Assembly (NCBI GenBank): GCA_002686945.1
Contig: NYYZ01000029.1
Span: 186,001 to 250,000 of the forward strand
From: Planctomycetota bacterium
Lineage (GTDB): Bacteria; Planctomycetota; UBA1135; GCA-002686595
Reading direction: 5' to 3'
Length of the DNA stretch: 64,000 bases
Part shown: positions 25,468 through 34,768 of the stretch, one piece after another
How the letters are laid out: each line of letters opens with the position of its first letter
Numbering within the stretch: position 1 is the stretch's first letter
Made by a program: the position numbers and the translations under genes
The notes under the pieces: model-generated
Told to the model about the DNA's origin: nothing
What the model saw: the letters and a program-made list of their open reading frames with translations, nothing else
Database searches by the model: none

Positions 25468-26487
25468 ATGAATCAACGCTCCGCACCTCGGCACTTCCTG
25501 CGCCTATGCGATCTTGCGGACCGAGAGATCGACGACATCCTTGATCTGGGCGCGCGCCTGCGTCGGGGTGTGCGAGGAGCCGACCTGGCAAACAAGACCG
25601 TGGGACTGCTGTTCTTTCGGGGCTCACTGCGCACGCGCTCGTCCTTCGAAGTGGCTCTCAATCAACTCGGAGGCCACGCCCTCAACCTGAACGCCAACAC
25701 GGATTTTTGGCGCCTGGAAGAACGCGCGGGGACGGTCATGGATGGCGAAGCGCCGGAGCACATCTGCGATGCGGCGGCGGTGCTCTCCTGCTATGCGGAT
25801 GCACTGGCGATTCGACCCGCACTGGCCGGCAAGTCCTGGGAACGGGACCGGCAGGACACAGAACTCTCCGCCTGGGCCCAGCACTCTCAAGTGCCAGTAA
25901 TCAACATGGAGAGTGCCCTCTGGCATCCACTGCAAGCGCTCGCCGATCTGATGACCCTGCGCGACGCCCTGGGCAAACTGCCCGGCAAGCGACTGGCAAT
26001 CACATGGACGCGCTCGCCTAGCCCGGGTTCTCCGGCGGTAGTACACTCGATTCTGCTGGCCGCGTTGAGGGCAGGCATGAATGTGTCCCTGGCACACCCC
26101 AAGGGCTTCAATCTTGAACCCAGCGTGATGGACGAGGCACGCAGCCAGGCAGAGAACCAGGGCGCGACTCTGGAACTCGGCCATGACATGGACGCAGCGG
26201 CCCGGGATGCGCATGTGGTCTACGCGCGCTCCTGGTGGCCCCTTGAAAGCTACGGCAATGCCACCCTGACCGCCAGCAGGCTCGCCCGGGAAACCGGTTG
26301 GTGCGTAGACGAGCGCACCCTGGCCTTGGGCCAGGACGCGCGCCTGATGCACCCCATGCCTGTACGCCGCAACCTCGAAGTCAGCGATGAGGTACTCGAC
26401 GGTCCGCGCAGCCTGGCTATCGATCAAGCGGCCAACCGATTGCACACCCAAAAGGGACTGTTGTCCCTCTTGTTCCGACCTTCCTGA
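25468..26487 (+). CDS. argF': N-acetyl- or N-succinylornithine carbamoyltransferase-like
   Basis: Arginine biosynthesis carbamoyltransferase. Carbamoyl-phosphate loop SLRTR (53-57); HPLQALAD (153-160). The block NTDFWRLEERAGTVMDGEAPEHI matches the acyl-ornithine enzymes (Trp/Glu-rich 80s loop, EAPEHI) and not ordinary ArgF. LTASRLARETGW replaces the SMG loop that binds ornithine in ArgF. The C-terminal HPMPVRRNLEVSDEVLDGPRS (295 on) also follows the acetyl/succinyl family (HCMPVRRN in Bacteroides). 339 residues. Whether the acyl group is acetyl or succinyl cannot be read with confidence. First of only three genes on the plus strand; divergent from tRNA-Arg. Confidence 0.8.
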   Translation: MNQRSAPRHFLRLCDLADREIDDILDLGARLRRGVRGADLANKTVGLLFFRGSLRTRSSFEVALNQLGGHALNLNANTDFWRLEERAGTVMDGEAPEHICDAAAVLSCYADALAIRPALAGKSWERDRQDTELSAWAQHSQVPVINMESALWHPLQALADLMTLRDALGKLPGKRLAITWTRSPSPGSPAVVHSILLAALRAGMNVSLAHPKGFNLEPSVMDEARSQAENQGATLELGHDMDAAARDAHVVYARSWWPLESYGNATLTASRLARETGWCVDERTLALGQDARLMHPMPVRRNLEVSDEVLDGPRSLAIDQAANRLHTQKGLLSLLFRPS

Positions 26488-26580
26488 CCCCTCCGAGGAG
26501 CGCTCACCCCAGGCGCCCCGAGGACGGCCCCTACCGCCGCGTCACCCCCGCGGCCTATTTCAAGAACCCTTTTTCTCCCC

Positions 26581-29500
26581 ATGCCCAATCCGGACTTCGT
26601 CCACCTGCATGTGCATTCCGAGTACTCCCTGCTCGACGGTGCAAATCGCATCAGCAGTCTGGTCAAGGCCTGTCAGGCTGACAAGCAGCGAGCTCTGGCC
26701 CTGACGGACCACGGCAACATGCACGGCGCGGTGGAACTCTACACCAACTGCAAGAAGGGCGGCATCAAGCCGTTGGTTGGCTGTGAGGTGTATGTGGCCC
26801 GGCGCTCCATGAGCGAAAAGCACAACAAGCGCGAGGGCAATGGCTACAGCCACCTGACTCTGATCGCGCGTAACGAGGAGGGTTACCGCAACCTGTCCCT
26901 ATTGACTACGAGCGCTTTTGTCGATGGCTTCTCCTTTCGACCGCGCATCGACATGGATCTGTTGGGTAAACACACCGCTGGCATCAGCTGCCTGTCCGGC
27001 TGCTTGGCCGGCGAGATCAATCAGTTGTTCGGGATGAACAAGGAAAAACAGGCCGAGGATCTTGCGATCAAGCTGCGTGACCAGTTCGGGCCGGAGCACT
27101 TTTGGCTCGAACTACAACGCAACGGCATCGAGATGCAGACCAAGGTCAACGAGTCCCTGGTACGGTTGCATGAGCGCACCGCCATCCCTCTGGTGGCCAC
27201 CAACGACATCCACTACCTACGCCATGAGGATTGCGCGGCCCAGGATGTGCTCCTGTGCATCAACACCGGCTCCAAGGTCGCCGACGAAAAACGCTTCCGC
27301 TTCGAGACAGATCAGCTCTTCTTCAAGACCCGCGCCGAGATGGCCCACATGTTCCGGGATCTACCGGACTCAGTAAAAGCCAGCGTGGATGTGGCCGAGC
27401 AGGTCAACTTTGACTTCAAGTTCGGCACCTATCATGTGCCCGAATTCGTGGCACAGGACGGGGAGACAGCCGATGCCCTCTTCGACCGCCTGCTGGACGA
27501 AGCCCTGCCCAAGCGCTACCCCGGCAATCACAGCGTGGCAAGGGAGCGCCTCGAACACGAGAAAACTGTCATCCGGGAACTGGGCTTTGTGTCCTACTTC
27601 CTGATCGTCTGGGATCTGATTCGCTGGGCGCGCCAGCACGACATCCCCGTGGGGCCGGGGCGTGGTTCTGCGGCGGGTTCAATCGTAGCCTACCTGCTGG
27701 ACATCACCCGACTGGATCCGCTGCACCACAAACTGCTGTTTGAACGCTTCTTGAACTCCTCGCGGGTTTCCATGCCCGACATCGACATCGACTTCTGCAA
27801 GGAAGGCCGCGAGCGCGTGATCCAGTACACCCGCGATCGCTATGGGGCGGACTGCGTAACCCAGATAGTGACCTTTGGGACCCTGGCCTCGCGCTCGGTA
27901 GTGCGCGATGTGGCCCGGGTCCTCGACTTGCCCCTGGGAGAGGTCAACACCCTGGCCAAGAAGATCCCCTCCGGGCCGAACGCTCCTAACCTCAATGATG
28001 CGGTCGAAGCCGATTCGGAACTACGGGTAATCCGAGACCAGGGCCCGGTCTGGAAAGACCTGTTCCGATACAGTCTGGCCCTGGAGGGCCTCTCACGACA
28101 CGCCTCCACACACGCTGCGGGGGTGGTCATTACCCCCGGTCCAACTGTGGACTTCGTGCCCCTCTCGCGCACAGGGGATGACATCACGACCCAGTATCCG
28201 GCGCCTCAGCTGGAAGAGCTGGGCCTATTGAAGATGGACTACCTGGGTCTGCGCACCCTGACGATCATCGACCGCTGTCTGCGCTGCCTCAAACATCTCG
28301 GATCCGAAGTACCCGATGTGGACAACCTGCCCGAAGGGGATCCCGCCACCTACAAGATGCTGATGGCTGGGGACACCTTGGGGGTCTTCCAGCTGGAATC
28401 AGAGGGCATGCGCAAACTGCTCGGACGCCTCAAGCCTGATTGCTTCGAGGACATCGTCGCAGTGCTGGCCCTCTACCGCCCGGGGCCCCTGGAGTCAGGC
28501 ATGGCGGATCTGTTCGTGGACCGCAAGCACGGGCGCATCCCGATTCTGTACCCCCACGAGAGCCTTGAACCGATCCTGCAGGACACCTACGGCTGCATCG
28601 TCTACCAAGAGCAGGTCATGCTGGCAGCGGTGGAACTCGGCGGGTTTTCGCTCAACGACTCGGACAACCTGCGCAAGGCAATGGGCAAGAAGAAGCCCGA
28701 GATCATGGAAAGGTTCTCGGCGCAGTTCATTGAAGGCGCAGTGGCCAATGGATGTCCCCAGAAGACCGCCCAGGAGACCTGGGACAACATCGTCAAATTC
28801 GGGGGCTATGGCTTCAACAAGTCCCATTCGGCGGCCTACGCCCTGATCACCTACCAGACTGCGTACCTCAAGGCGAACCACCTGACTGCATTCCTGGCGG
28901 CAAACTTCTCCTGCGAGATGGGCGACTCGGACAAGATCAAGGCCCTGCTTGACGAGTGCCGCAAGCGCAAGCTTGAGATCCTGCCCCCCTCCATCACCCA
29001 CTCACAATGGGAGTTCGTTCCCGAGGGACCCGAGGCGATTCGCTTCGGATTTGGTGCAATCAAGGGCACGGGGAAGAAGGCGATTGGTGAACTCATCAAG
29101 GGCCGCGCAAAATTGCAGGAAGAGGGCATGCCCCTGGACCTGCACACCATGGCCGAGGCCCTCGATCCACAACTGGTGGGGAAACTCTGCTGGGAAGCCC
29201 TGATCAAGGCCGGCTCCTTTGACGAGAGTGGCCACAACCGGGGCGCTGTGCTGGCGACCATGGAAGGTGCTCTCAGGGACGGTGCCGCCAGCGCCGCGGA
29301 CCGTCGCTCGGGCCAGGCCTCTCTCTTTGGTGCCCCCGAGCCCAAGGAGAAGGAGGCAGAAACAAACGATGGCATCGACGACAGCCGCGCGGTCTCCCCC
29401 CAAGAAGCTCTGGCCATGGAGTACGAGGTGCTGGGTTATTACTTGACCGGACATCCCCTTGAAGAGCGCGCGGGAATCTGCGCTCTGCTCTCTTCCAGCC

Positions 29501-30042
29501 CGATCCCGGCCCTGGCGGACCTGGACGGCGGCGCCGAAATCACCATCGCCGGCCTGGTGCTGCAACTGACCGAAAACACAGTACGCCGGGGGCGTTCAGC
29601 GGGCATGAAGATGGCCCGCTTCCTATTGGAGGACCTCCACGGCTCGATTCCGGTGACCGTCTTTCCCCGCACCTGGGCCGAAATAAGAGACAGTGTCCAC
29701 GACGGGGATGTACTCGTCCTGCGGGCCAAGATCGATGATTCGCGAGAAGAGCCCGGCCTGCTCCTGGAAGAGGCCTGGACCCTGGGTGAGGCCCTGGCCC
29801 ACTTCCGAGGAGGCCTGGCCCTTGACCTCAACCCCCAGGACATGGGGACCCTGCCGAAACTGTCCGAGCTCCTGGGCCGCTACAAGGGCAAGAGCCCCGT
29901 CTACCTCAGGGTCCAAGGCGACGATGGAGTGCTGCGCCGGGTACGCACAGGCCGCGAGTGGTCCGTACACCTCTCAGAGGACCTCGCCCGGGAATTGCTC
30001 GAACTCCTTGGTGCGGGACGAGTGGGCCTGGCGCGCTCCTAA
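26581..30042 (+). CDS. dnaE: DNA polymerase III alpha subunit
   Basis: Replicative polymerase (C-family), 1153 residues. PHP domain begins FVHLHVHSEYSLLDGA; polymerase motif PDIDIDFCKEGRERVI carries the catalytic aspartates; GPGRGSAAGSIVAYLL, then LALYRPGPLESGM and YQEQVM; helix-hairpin-helix VKFGGYGFNKSHSAAYA; C-terminal OB fold (ITIAGLVLQLTENTVRRG). No editing exonuclease insertion, so DnaE1 type. ATG 26581 has no clear Shine-Dalgarno. 93 bases downstream of the carbamoyltransferase. Confidence 0.97.
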   Translation: MPNPDFVHLHVHSEYSLLDGANRISSLVKACQADKQRALALTDHGNMHGAVELYTNCKKGGIKPLVGCEVYVARRSMSEKHNKREGNGYSHLTLIARNEEGYRNLSLLTTSAFVDGFSFRPRIDMDLLGKHTAGISCLSGCLAGEINQLFGMNKEKQAEDLAIKLRDQFGPEHFWLELQRNGIEMQTKVNESLVRLHERTAIPLVATNDIHYLRHEDCAAQDVLLCINTGSKVADEKRFRFETDQLFFKTRAEMAHMFRDLPDSVKASVDVAEQVNFDFKFGTYHVPEFVAQDGETADALFDRLLDEALPKRYPGNHSVARERLEHEKTVIRELGFVSYFLIVWDLIRWARQHDIPVGPGRGSAAGSIVAYLLDITRLDPLHHKLLFERFLNSSRVSMPDIDIDFCKEGRERVIQYTRDRYGADCVTQIVTFGTLASRSVVRDVARVLDLPLGEVNTLAKKIPSGPNAPNLNDAVEADSELRVIRDQGPVWKDLFRYSLALEGLSRHASTHAAGVVITPGPTVDFVPLSRTGDDITTQYPAPQLEELGLLKMDYLGLRTLTIIDRCLRCLKHLGSEVPDVDNLPEGDPATYKMLMAGDTLGVFQLESEGMRKLLGRLKPDCFEDIVAVLALYRPGPLESGMADLFVDRKHGRIPILYPHESLEPILQDTYGCIVYQEQVMLAAVELGGFSLNDSDNLRKAMGKKKPEIMERFSAQFIEGAVANGCPQKTAQETWDNIVKFGGYGFNKSHSAAYALITYQTAYLKANHLTAFLAANFSCEMGDSDKIKALLDECRKRKLEILPPSITHSQWEFVPEGPEAIRFGFGAIKGTGKKAIGELIKGRAKLQEEGMPLDLHTMAEALDPQLVGKLCWEALIKAGSFDESGHNRGAVLATMEGALRDGAASAADRRSGQASLFGAPEPKEKEAETNDGIDDSRAVSPQEALAMEYEVLGYYLTGHPLEERAGICALLSSSPIPALADLDGGAEITIAGLVLQLTENTVRRGRSAGMKMARFLLEDLHGSIPVTVFPRTWAEIRDSVHDGDVLVLRAKIDDSREEPGLLLEEAWTLGEALAHFRGGLALDLNPQDMGTLPKLSELLGRYKGKSPVYLRVQGDDGVLRRVRTGREWSVHLSEDLARELLELLGAGRVGLARS

Positions 30043-30083
30043 CCATGGTCCGGGAAAGCTGCGCCCGGATTCAGGATTCAGGA

Positions 30084-30593
30084 GTGAACCGTATCGGTGT
30101 CGGTGACGGTCGAGTCCGCATTGGACCCAACCTAATGGATGTTACCAACCGCCGCGAGAAGGACTGGATCACGCGCTGGCTACTGGAGCCCGATGTGATG
30201 CTTGAAGAGGGTGATCCTATCGCCATCGGCCTGCGCGAGGCTTACAACGATGTGCCCATGCCCAACCTGGGCCTGAGCAAGGACGAGGCGGCCATGCTGG
30301 TTGACTTCTTGGAAACCGAAGGCCGCCGTGTGGCCAAGGTCGAGGGCAACGAAGTTCTGAACGAACTCAAGGACAAGCCCGCCATGGAATGCTGCCAGAA
30401 GGACGAACTGGGCACCATTGACGAAAGCGGCAAGGACTCGACTGACGAGAATGAAGACCCCACTTCAACTGCAGGGGACGCAGGCGCCGATCAGACTCCC
30501 ACAGATATCAAGAATAGCACCTTCAATTTTTGGCTGGGAAGCGCCTTGGCTGCAGCGGCGATGCTCTTGCAACTGAAAAAGAAGAAGATCTAG
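30084..30593 (+). CDS. Cytochrome c-like protein lacking heme motif, tail-anchored
   Basis: 169 residues. The first half matches the C-terminal part of a class I cytochrome c: RIGPNL, VTNRREKDWITRWLLEPDVM, then NDVPMPNLGLSKDEAAMLVDFLE with the usual axial Met. The CxxCH heme-attachment motif that should precede it is absent; that place reads NRIGVGDG, and no other frame supplies it. An acidic Asp/Thr/Ser linker is followed by a C-terminal hydrophobic helix ending LQLKKKKI. GTG 30084 has AGGA seven bases upstream; ATG 30045, three bases after the dnaE stop, is an alternative. Probably a truncated, non-heme remnant. Confidence 0.6.
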   Translation: MNRIGVGDGRVRIGPNLMDVTNRREKDWITRWLLEPDVMLEEGDPIAIGLREAYNDVPMPNLGLSKDEAAMLVDFLETEGRRVAKVEGNEVLNELKDKPAMECCQKDELGTIDESGKDSTDENEDPTSTAGDAGADQTPTDIKNSTFNFWLGSALAAAAMLLQLKKKKI

Positions 30594-30604
30594 GCGCAAG
30601 CGCC
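30576..30604 (-). terminator. Possible terminator after rplQ
   Basis: Short GGCG/CGCC stem with loop CTTG at 30593-30604, followed on the minus strand by a T-rich stretch (TAGATCTTCTTCTTTTT). It lies between the convergent rplQ and cytochrome-like genes, where a terminator is expected. The stem is short. Confidence 0.4.
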
Positions 30605-30619
30605 AAGACCGGCGCCAAC

Positions 30620-31033
30620 TCACTCAGCCTCGGCAACCGGAGCCTCGGCAACAGTAGCCTCGACCTCGCTTGGTGTGCGCTCTACGAACTCAATGATCGC
30701 TCGCTCCCCGGCATCACCCAGGCGGCGCTTGGCCAGCTTGATGATGCGGCAGTAGCCGCCTCCGCGCTCGGCAAAGCGCGGGCCCAGGACGTTGAATAGC
30801 TTCTCGACAGCTTCGGCGCTGCGCAGTTGAGAAAAGGCACGACGCCGATGATGCTGAGTGTCGATCCTGGCCAAGGTGACGAGTTTCTCGATCACAGGCC
30901 TGATGGCCTTGGCTTTCACCTGAGTCGTGATGATCCGCTCGTGCGCAATGATCGACACAGCCATGTTCTTGTACATGGCTTTGCGGTGGCTCGCGGTGCG
31001 GCCAAGTTTGAATCCTGCTACACGGTGGCGCAT
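30620..31033 (-). CDS. rplQ: 50S ribosomal protein L17
   Basis: Last gene of the alpha operon. [20 protein letters not shown] is the L17 signature, followed by [21 protein letters not shown]. 137 residues, with a C-terminal Glu/Ala/Val tail ([15 protein letters not shown]) beyond the conserved domain. Confidence 0.97.
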   Translation of the reverse strand: MRHRVAGFKLGRTASHRKAMYKNMAVSIIAHERIITTQVKAKAIRPVIEKLVTLARIDTQHHRRRAFSQLRSAEAVEKLFNVLGPRFAERGGGYCRIIKLAKRRLGDAGERAIIEFVERTPSEVEATVAEAPVAEAE

Positions 31034-31092
31034 GGTATTTCTCGTTTCAAAGGGCTCAATGCCTGGGGTGCGTGGGCCGAAGGCCCTGATTC

Positions 31093-32085
31093 TCAGTCGA
31101 TGGTCATGCCGAGGGAAAGACCATGCTCGGCGAGCTTGGCCTTGATCTCAGTCAGGCTGGTTTTCCCGAGGTTCTTGAGATTCATGATCTCGCTCTCGGA
31201 CATGTTCACGATGTCGCGCATGGTACGCATGTCAGCTCCATCAAGACAGTTCCGAGCGCGCACGGACAGTTCCAGTTCGGAGACCGGAATCGAAAGCAGA
31301 CGCTGCAACTCTGTTGTCTCGGGGCTCTCCTCCTCCAAAACACTGCGTTCGGCGACATCAAGCACCGGGTGCTGGTCAGAGAAGTCACGGTCGATCAGGA
31401 AAGGGTTCAAGTGCTTTCTGTAGATCTTGGCAGCCTCTTTGAGGGCCATCTCAGGAGCAACCGTACCGTCGGTCCAGATCTCAAGGATCAGGCGATCGTA
31501 GTTGGTCAACTTGCCAACACGGGTAGCCTCAATGGAGTAGCGTACGCGCTTCACTGGCGAGTAGATCGCGTCCATGGGAATGGTCCCAAGCGCCTGCTCG
31601 TCGTCACGGTTGTCCGCGGCGGGAACATAGCCCCGGCCTCTGCAAACCTCGAATTCGATCTCCAAGTCTCGATCCATGGTCAAGTTGCAAAGCACCAGGT
31701 CCTGATTGACTACGGTCACGGACATTGGGCACTGCACATCTGCTCCAGTCACGGGACCCTCGGTGGTTCTTGAAATGCTGCAAGTCACGGGCTCGTCGGT
31801 TTCGGACTTGAGGCACAATTGCTTCAAGTTCAGAACAAGATCGGCCACGTCTTCAAAAACGCCGTCCAGGCTGTCAAACTCATGGTTGACGCCCTCTATG
31901 CGGATCGACTTGACTGCACAGCCCTCGATAGAGGAAAGCAGAACACGGCGAAGGCCGTTGCCAATAGTGTGACCGAAGCCAGCCTCAAAGGGCTCGACAA
32001 CGAAACGGCCAAAGTTGGCCGACTGGTCAGCCTCGTCCTGGTGGACGCGGCTGGGGAGTTCAAAGTTACGCCAGCGGATTCTCAT
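31093..32085 (-). CDS. rpoA: RNA polymerase alpha subunit
   Basis: N-terminal domain with [20 protein letters not shown] (dimerisation, beta contacts) and C-terminal domain [20 protein letters not shown] ... [23 protein letters not shown] (UP-element/activator binding). 330 residues. The start [13 protein letters not shown] plus a spaced acidic segment differs from the proteobacterial form (MQ-x-F...) and fits Planctomycetota. 59 bases before rplQ. Confidence 0.97.
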   Translation of the reverse strand: MRIRWRNFELPSRVHQDEADQSANFGRFVVEPFEAGFGHTIGNGLRRVLLSSIEGCAVKSIRIEGVNHEFDSLDGVFEDVADLVLNLKQLCLKSETDEPVTCSISRTTEGPVTGADVQCPMSVTVVNQDLVLCNLTMDRDLEIEFEVCRGRGYVPAADNRDDEQALGTIPMDAIYSPVKRVRYSIEATRVGKLTNYDRLILEIWTDGTVAPEMALKEAAKIYRKHLNPFLIDRDFSDQHPVLDVAERSVLEEESPETTELQRLLSIPVSELELSVRARNCLDGADMRTMRDIVNMSESEIMNLKNLGKTSLTEIKAKLAEHGLSLGMTID

Positions 32086-32206
32086 ACGGTTGCTCCAGGT
32101 GTTCAGCGGGGTGCTGAGATAAACGGATGGGGAGGAACGTTCCTTGGATGATCGGGTTTAGATGCTGAGGCACGAAGCCCCGGCGGAATAGTGACTGATG
32201 GGATGT

Positions 32207-32836
32207 TTACTTGGAGCAGAGCTCGACAATGAGCTGCTCTTGAATCGGGAACTGAAAGTCCTCCCGGCTAGGACTACTGTTGACCGTGACGGTCAAGGTG
32301 TCGCCGCTTACAGAAATCCAAGCGGGAGTCGCGGCGCCCTTGCTGATTTCCAGGTTGTCGGCAACGATCTTCTTGGTGTTTTCCTTGGCGCGGGGTGTGA
32401 TCACATCACCAGGGCATACCTGATAGGAGGGGATCCCCATACGCTTACCATTCACCAGGAAGTGGCCGTGGTTGACCAGTTGGCGGGCTTGGGCCAGGGT
32501 CGTGGCCATACCAGCAGTCAACACCAGATTGTCCAAACGCCGGGTCAAGAGCATCAGGATGTTGGCCCCGGTATTGCCCTTGAGACGCTCGGCCTCCTTG
32601 AAGTAGAGCATGAACTGACGCTCATAAACCCCAAAGACGCGCTTGAGCTTCTGCTTCTCGCGCAGACGCACACCGTATTCGGTGACCTTGCGGCGTGTTT
32701 GAGCGTGGACTCCCGGTGGGTAGTCCCTGCGTTGCAGAACGGCAACCTTACCGCTGGATGTGTTCGCCCCGAGGAAGAACAGGTTCATCCCTTCGCGGCG
32801 GCATTGCTTGATCTTGGGTCCGGTATAGCGGGCCAT
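32207..32836 (-). CDS. rpsD: 30S ribosomal protein S4
   Basis: MARYTGPKIKQCRREGMNLF, then the S4 RNA-binding domain (RRLDNLVLTAGMATTLAQARQLVNHGHFLVNGKR). 209 residues from ATG 32836; a longer frame runs backward through rpsK and is spurious. The N-terminal zinc cysteines of C+ S4 are absent. Confidence 0.96.
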   Translation of the reverse strand: MARYTGPKIKQCRREGMNLFFLGANTSSGKVAVLQRRDYPPGVHAQTRRKVTEYGVRLREKQKLKRVFGVYERQFMLYFKEAERLKGNTGANILMLLTRRLDNLVLTAGMATTLAQARQLVNHGHFLVNGKRMGIPSYQVCPGDVITPRAKENTKKIVADNLEISKGAATPAWISVSGDTLTVTVNSSPSREDFQFPIQEQLIVELCSK

Positions 32837-32888
32837 GGTATTGCTCTTGAAGTTGGGAAATGTGCAGGGAAAGTATGCAGAAAGAAGC

Positions 32889-33269
32889 TCAGACTCGGCG
32901 TCGCTTCCGGGCGCGACAACCGTTATGGGGAAGAGGTGTAATGTCCTCGATGGAGAGGATGCGCAAGCCGGCATTGGAGAGCGCACGTACGGCAGACTCG
33001 CGGCCCGACCCTGCACCCTTGACTCGCACAATGATCTCCTTGAGCCCATGTCGCATGGCAGCACTGGCTGCTGTCTCGGCGGCTCGCTGGGCGGCGAAGG
33101 GAGTACTCTTGCGAGTGCCCTTGAAGCCCACGATTCCCGCCGTGCCCCAGGAGAGGGTGTCTCCCGTGGGAGAAGTGATGGTGATATGGGTGTTGTTGAA
33201 GGTCGCCTTGATGTGGGCAATGCCCCGATGGACGTTCTTCTTTACCTTGCGTTTTGTGCTCTTGGCCAT
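32889..33269 (-). CDS. rpsK: 30S ribosomal protein S11
   Basis: [26 protein letters not shown] and the C-terminal [18 protein letters not shown] are diagnostic. 126 residues. The N-terminus is basic ([16 protein letters not shown]). Between rpsM and rpsD. Confidence 0.97.
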   Translation of the reverse strand: MAKSTKRKVKKNVHRGIAHIKATFNNTHITITSPTGDTLSWGTAGIVGFKGTRKSTPFAAQRAAETAASAAMRHGLKEIIVRVKGAGSGRESAVRALSNAGLRILSIEDITPLPHNGCRARKRRRV

Positions 33270-33303
33270 GGTTCTGTGTTGGATTGGTCGTTGGTCCTAT
33301 GAC

Positions 33304-33687
33304 TTACTTCATGCCCTTGACGGACTTCTTGCCGGCAACAGTCTTCCTGGCACCCTTGCGACAGCGAGCGTTGGTGCGGGTGCGCTGCCCGCGCACAGGT
33401 AGCCCACGACGATGTCGCAGGCCGCGATAACACCCTATGTCCCGCAGGCGGGTAATGTCCTGGGCCAGTTGGCGACGCAAGTCACCTTCAACCGTGTAGG
33501 CCTTGGTGAGGTGAGCCGCAAGTTCAGCAGTTTGCCCCTCAGTCAGATCGCGGGGCTTCATGCCCGGGTCGAGGCCGAGTGCTTTGCAGACCTCCAGGGC
33601 GGTCTGACGGCCCACGCCGTAGACCTCGGTCAATGCGATCTCAAGTCGCTTGTTGGTGGGGATGTCGACCCCGACGATACGTGCCAT
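33304..33687 (-). CDS. rpsM: 30S ribosomal protein S13
   Basis: [28 protein letters not shown] helix-hairpin-helix, and C-terminal [22 protein letters not shown] that contacts P-site tRNA. 127 residues. Confidence 0.97.
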   Translation of the reverse strand: MARIVGVDIPTNKRLEIALTEVYGVGRQTALEVCKALGLDPGMKPRDLTEGQTAELAAHLTKAYTVEGDLRRQLAQDITRLRDIGCYRGLRHRRGLPVRGQRTRTNARCRKGARKTVAGKKSVKGMK

Positions 33688-33738
33688 TTAAAGGTATTGG
33701 TTGGTGCTGTGAGTGATGCCTGAATCAGGGCGTTGAGG

Positions 33739-33858
33739 CTACCTGCCTTGACGCTGTTTGTGACGGGGATCCGCCTTGCAAATGACGCGAACAACGCCAC
33801 GCCGCTTTACGATCTTACACTGGGCGCACATGCGCCGAACGCTACTACGTACTTTCAT
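33739..33858 (-). CDS. rpmJ: 50S ribosomal protein L36
   Basis: Short gene of 39 codons: [20 protein letters not shown], then [19 protein letters not shown]. The zinc ligands C-x2-C ... C ... H are all present, so this is the zinc-binding (C+) form. ATG 33858 overlaps the infA TGA (ATGA). Confidence 0.95.
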   Translation of the reverse strand: MKVRSSVRRMCAQCKIVKRRGVVRVICKADPRHKQRQGR

Positions 33859-34112
33859 CGTCTTCTCCTTCGTCTCGTGCGGCTCGAACGACGACGTTCA
33901 CCGCGGCAGACAATGCGTCCCTTACTGAAATCGTAAGGTGACATTTCTACTGTGATCTTGTCACCGGGCAGGATGCGAATGTAATGCATACGCATCTTCC
34001 CACTGACATGAGCAAGAATTTCGTGACCCGACTCCAACTTCGCCTTGAAACGCGCGTTGGGCAGGGCCTCTGTAACAACCGCCTCCACGGTGATAGGCTC
34101 TTCCTTGGCCAT
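33855..34112 (-). CDS. infA: Translation initiation factor IF-1
   Basis: Single OB-fold: [60 protein letters not shown]. 85 residues because of an Arg-rich tail ([16 protein letters not shown]) longer than the usual end. ATG 34112 has GGAGG seven bases upstream inside the adk end; an adjacent ATG at 34115 is possible. Overlaps adk and rpmJ. Confidence 0.95.
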   Translation of the reverse strand: MAKEEPITVEAVVTEALPNARFKAKLESGHEILAHVSGKMRMHYIRILPGDKITVEMSPYDFSKGRIVCRGERRRSSRTRRRRRR

Positions 34113-34768
34113 CATGCTGCTGCCTCCGTAACGCACTCCTGACAGGCTTTGAAAACCTCATCGGGGAGATTAGTTCCGTCGACCACACAGACACCACAGC
34201 TCTGGCGGTAGAAGTCGGCGACCGGGGCGGTTTGTTCGTAATAGGCAGAGAGACGCGTCTGGACCACTTCGGCGGTGTCGTCCGCGCGCTGAGTGAGGGT
34301 CGCCTGGCAGCTATCGCAGACCCCCTGCTTGACGGGGGGATTGAAACTGGTGTGGAAAATTGCGCCACATTCGGGACAGGATTGCCGACCGACGATGCGC
34401 TCGACAATCAAGTGATCCGGCACCTGGATGTCAATCACCACCAGAGCTTCTCCCCCACCGAGACGCTGCTGAAGAGCCTCGGCCTGGGCCACCGTGCGCG
34501 GAAAGCCGTCCAGCAGATAGCCACCGGAACAGTCATCCTGACCGACTCGGTCGAACAGCATGTCGATCACAAGGGAATCGGGGACCAGGCGCCCCTGGTC
34601 CATGAACTTGCTCGCCTGCTTGCCCAGTTCAGTTCCATGGGTGAGATTGAGGCGGAACAGGTCCCCCGTCGAGATATGCGGGAGACGGCGGGATTCCGCG
34701 AGCCGCGTGGCTTGCGTTCCCTTGCCGGCACCCGGAGCCCCGAGCAGAATGAGGACCGTTTGACTCAT
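34112..34768 (-). CDS. adk: Adenylate kinase
   Basis: ATP + AMP to 2 ADP. P-loop [13 protein letters not shown]-binding STGDLFR, DGFPRT, and a zinc-type LID (CPECGAIFH ... CDSC). 218 residues, normal for the long form. Adjacent secY-adk-infA order is conventional; start touches the secY stop. Confidence 0.97.
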   Translation of the reverse strand: MSQTVLILLGAPGAGKGTQATRLAESRRLPHISTGDLFRLNLTHGTELGKQASKFMDQGRLVPDSLVIDMLFDRVGQDDCSGGYLLDGFPRTVAQAEALQQRLGGGEALVVIDIQVPDHLIVERIVGRQSCPECGAIFHTSFNPPVKQGVCDSCQATLTQRADDTAEVVQTRLSAYYEQTAPVADFYRQSCGVCVVDGTNLPDEVFKACQECVTEAAA

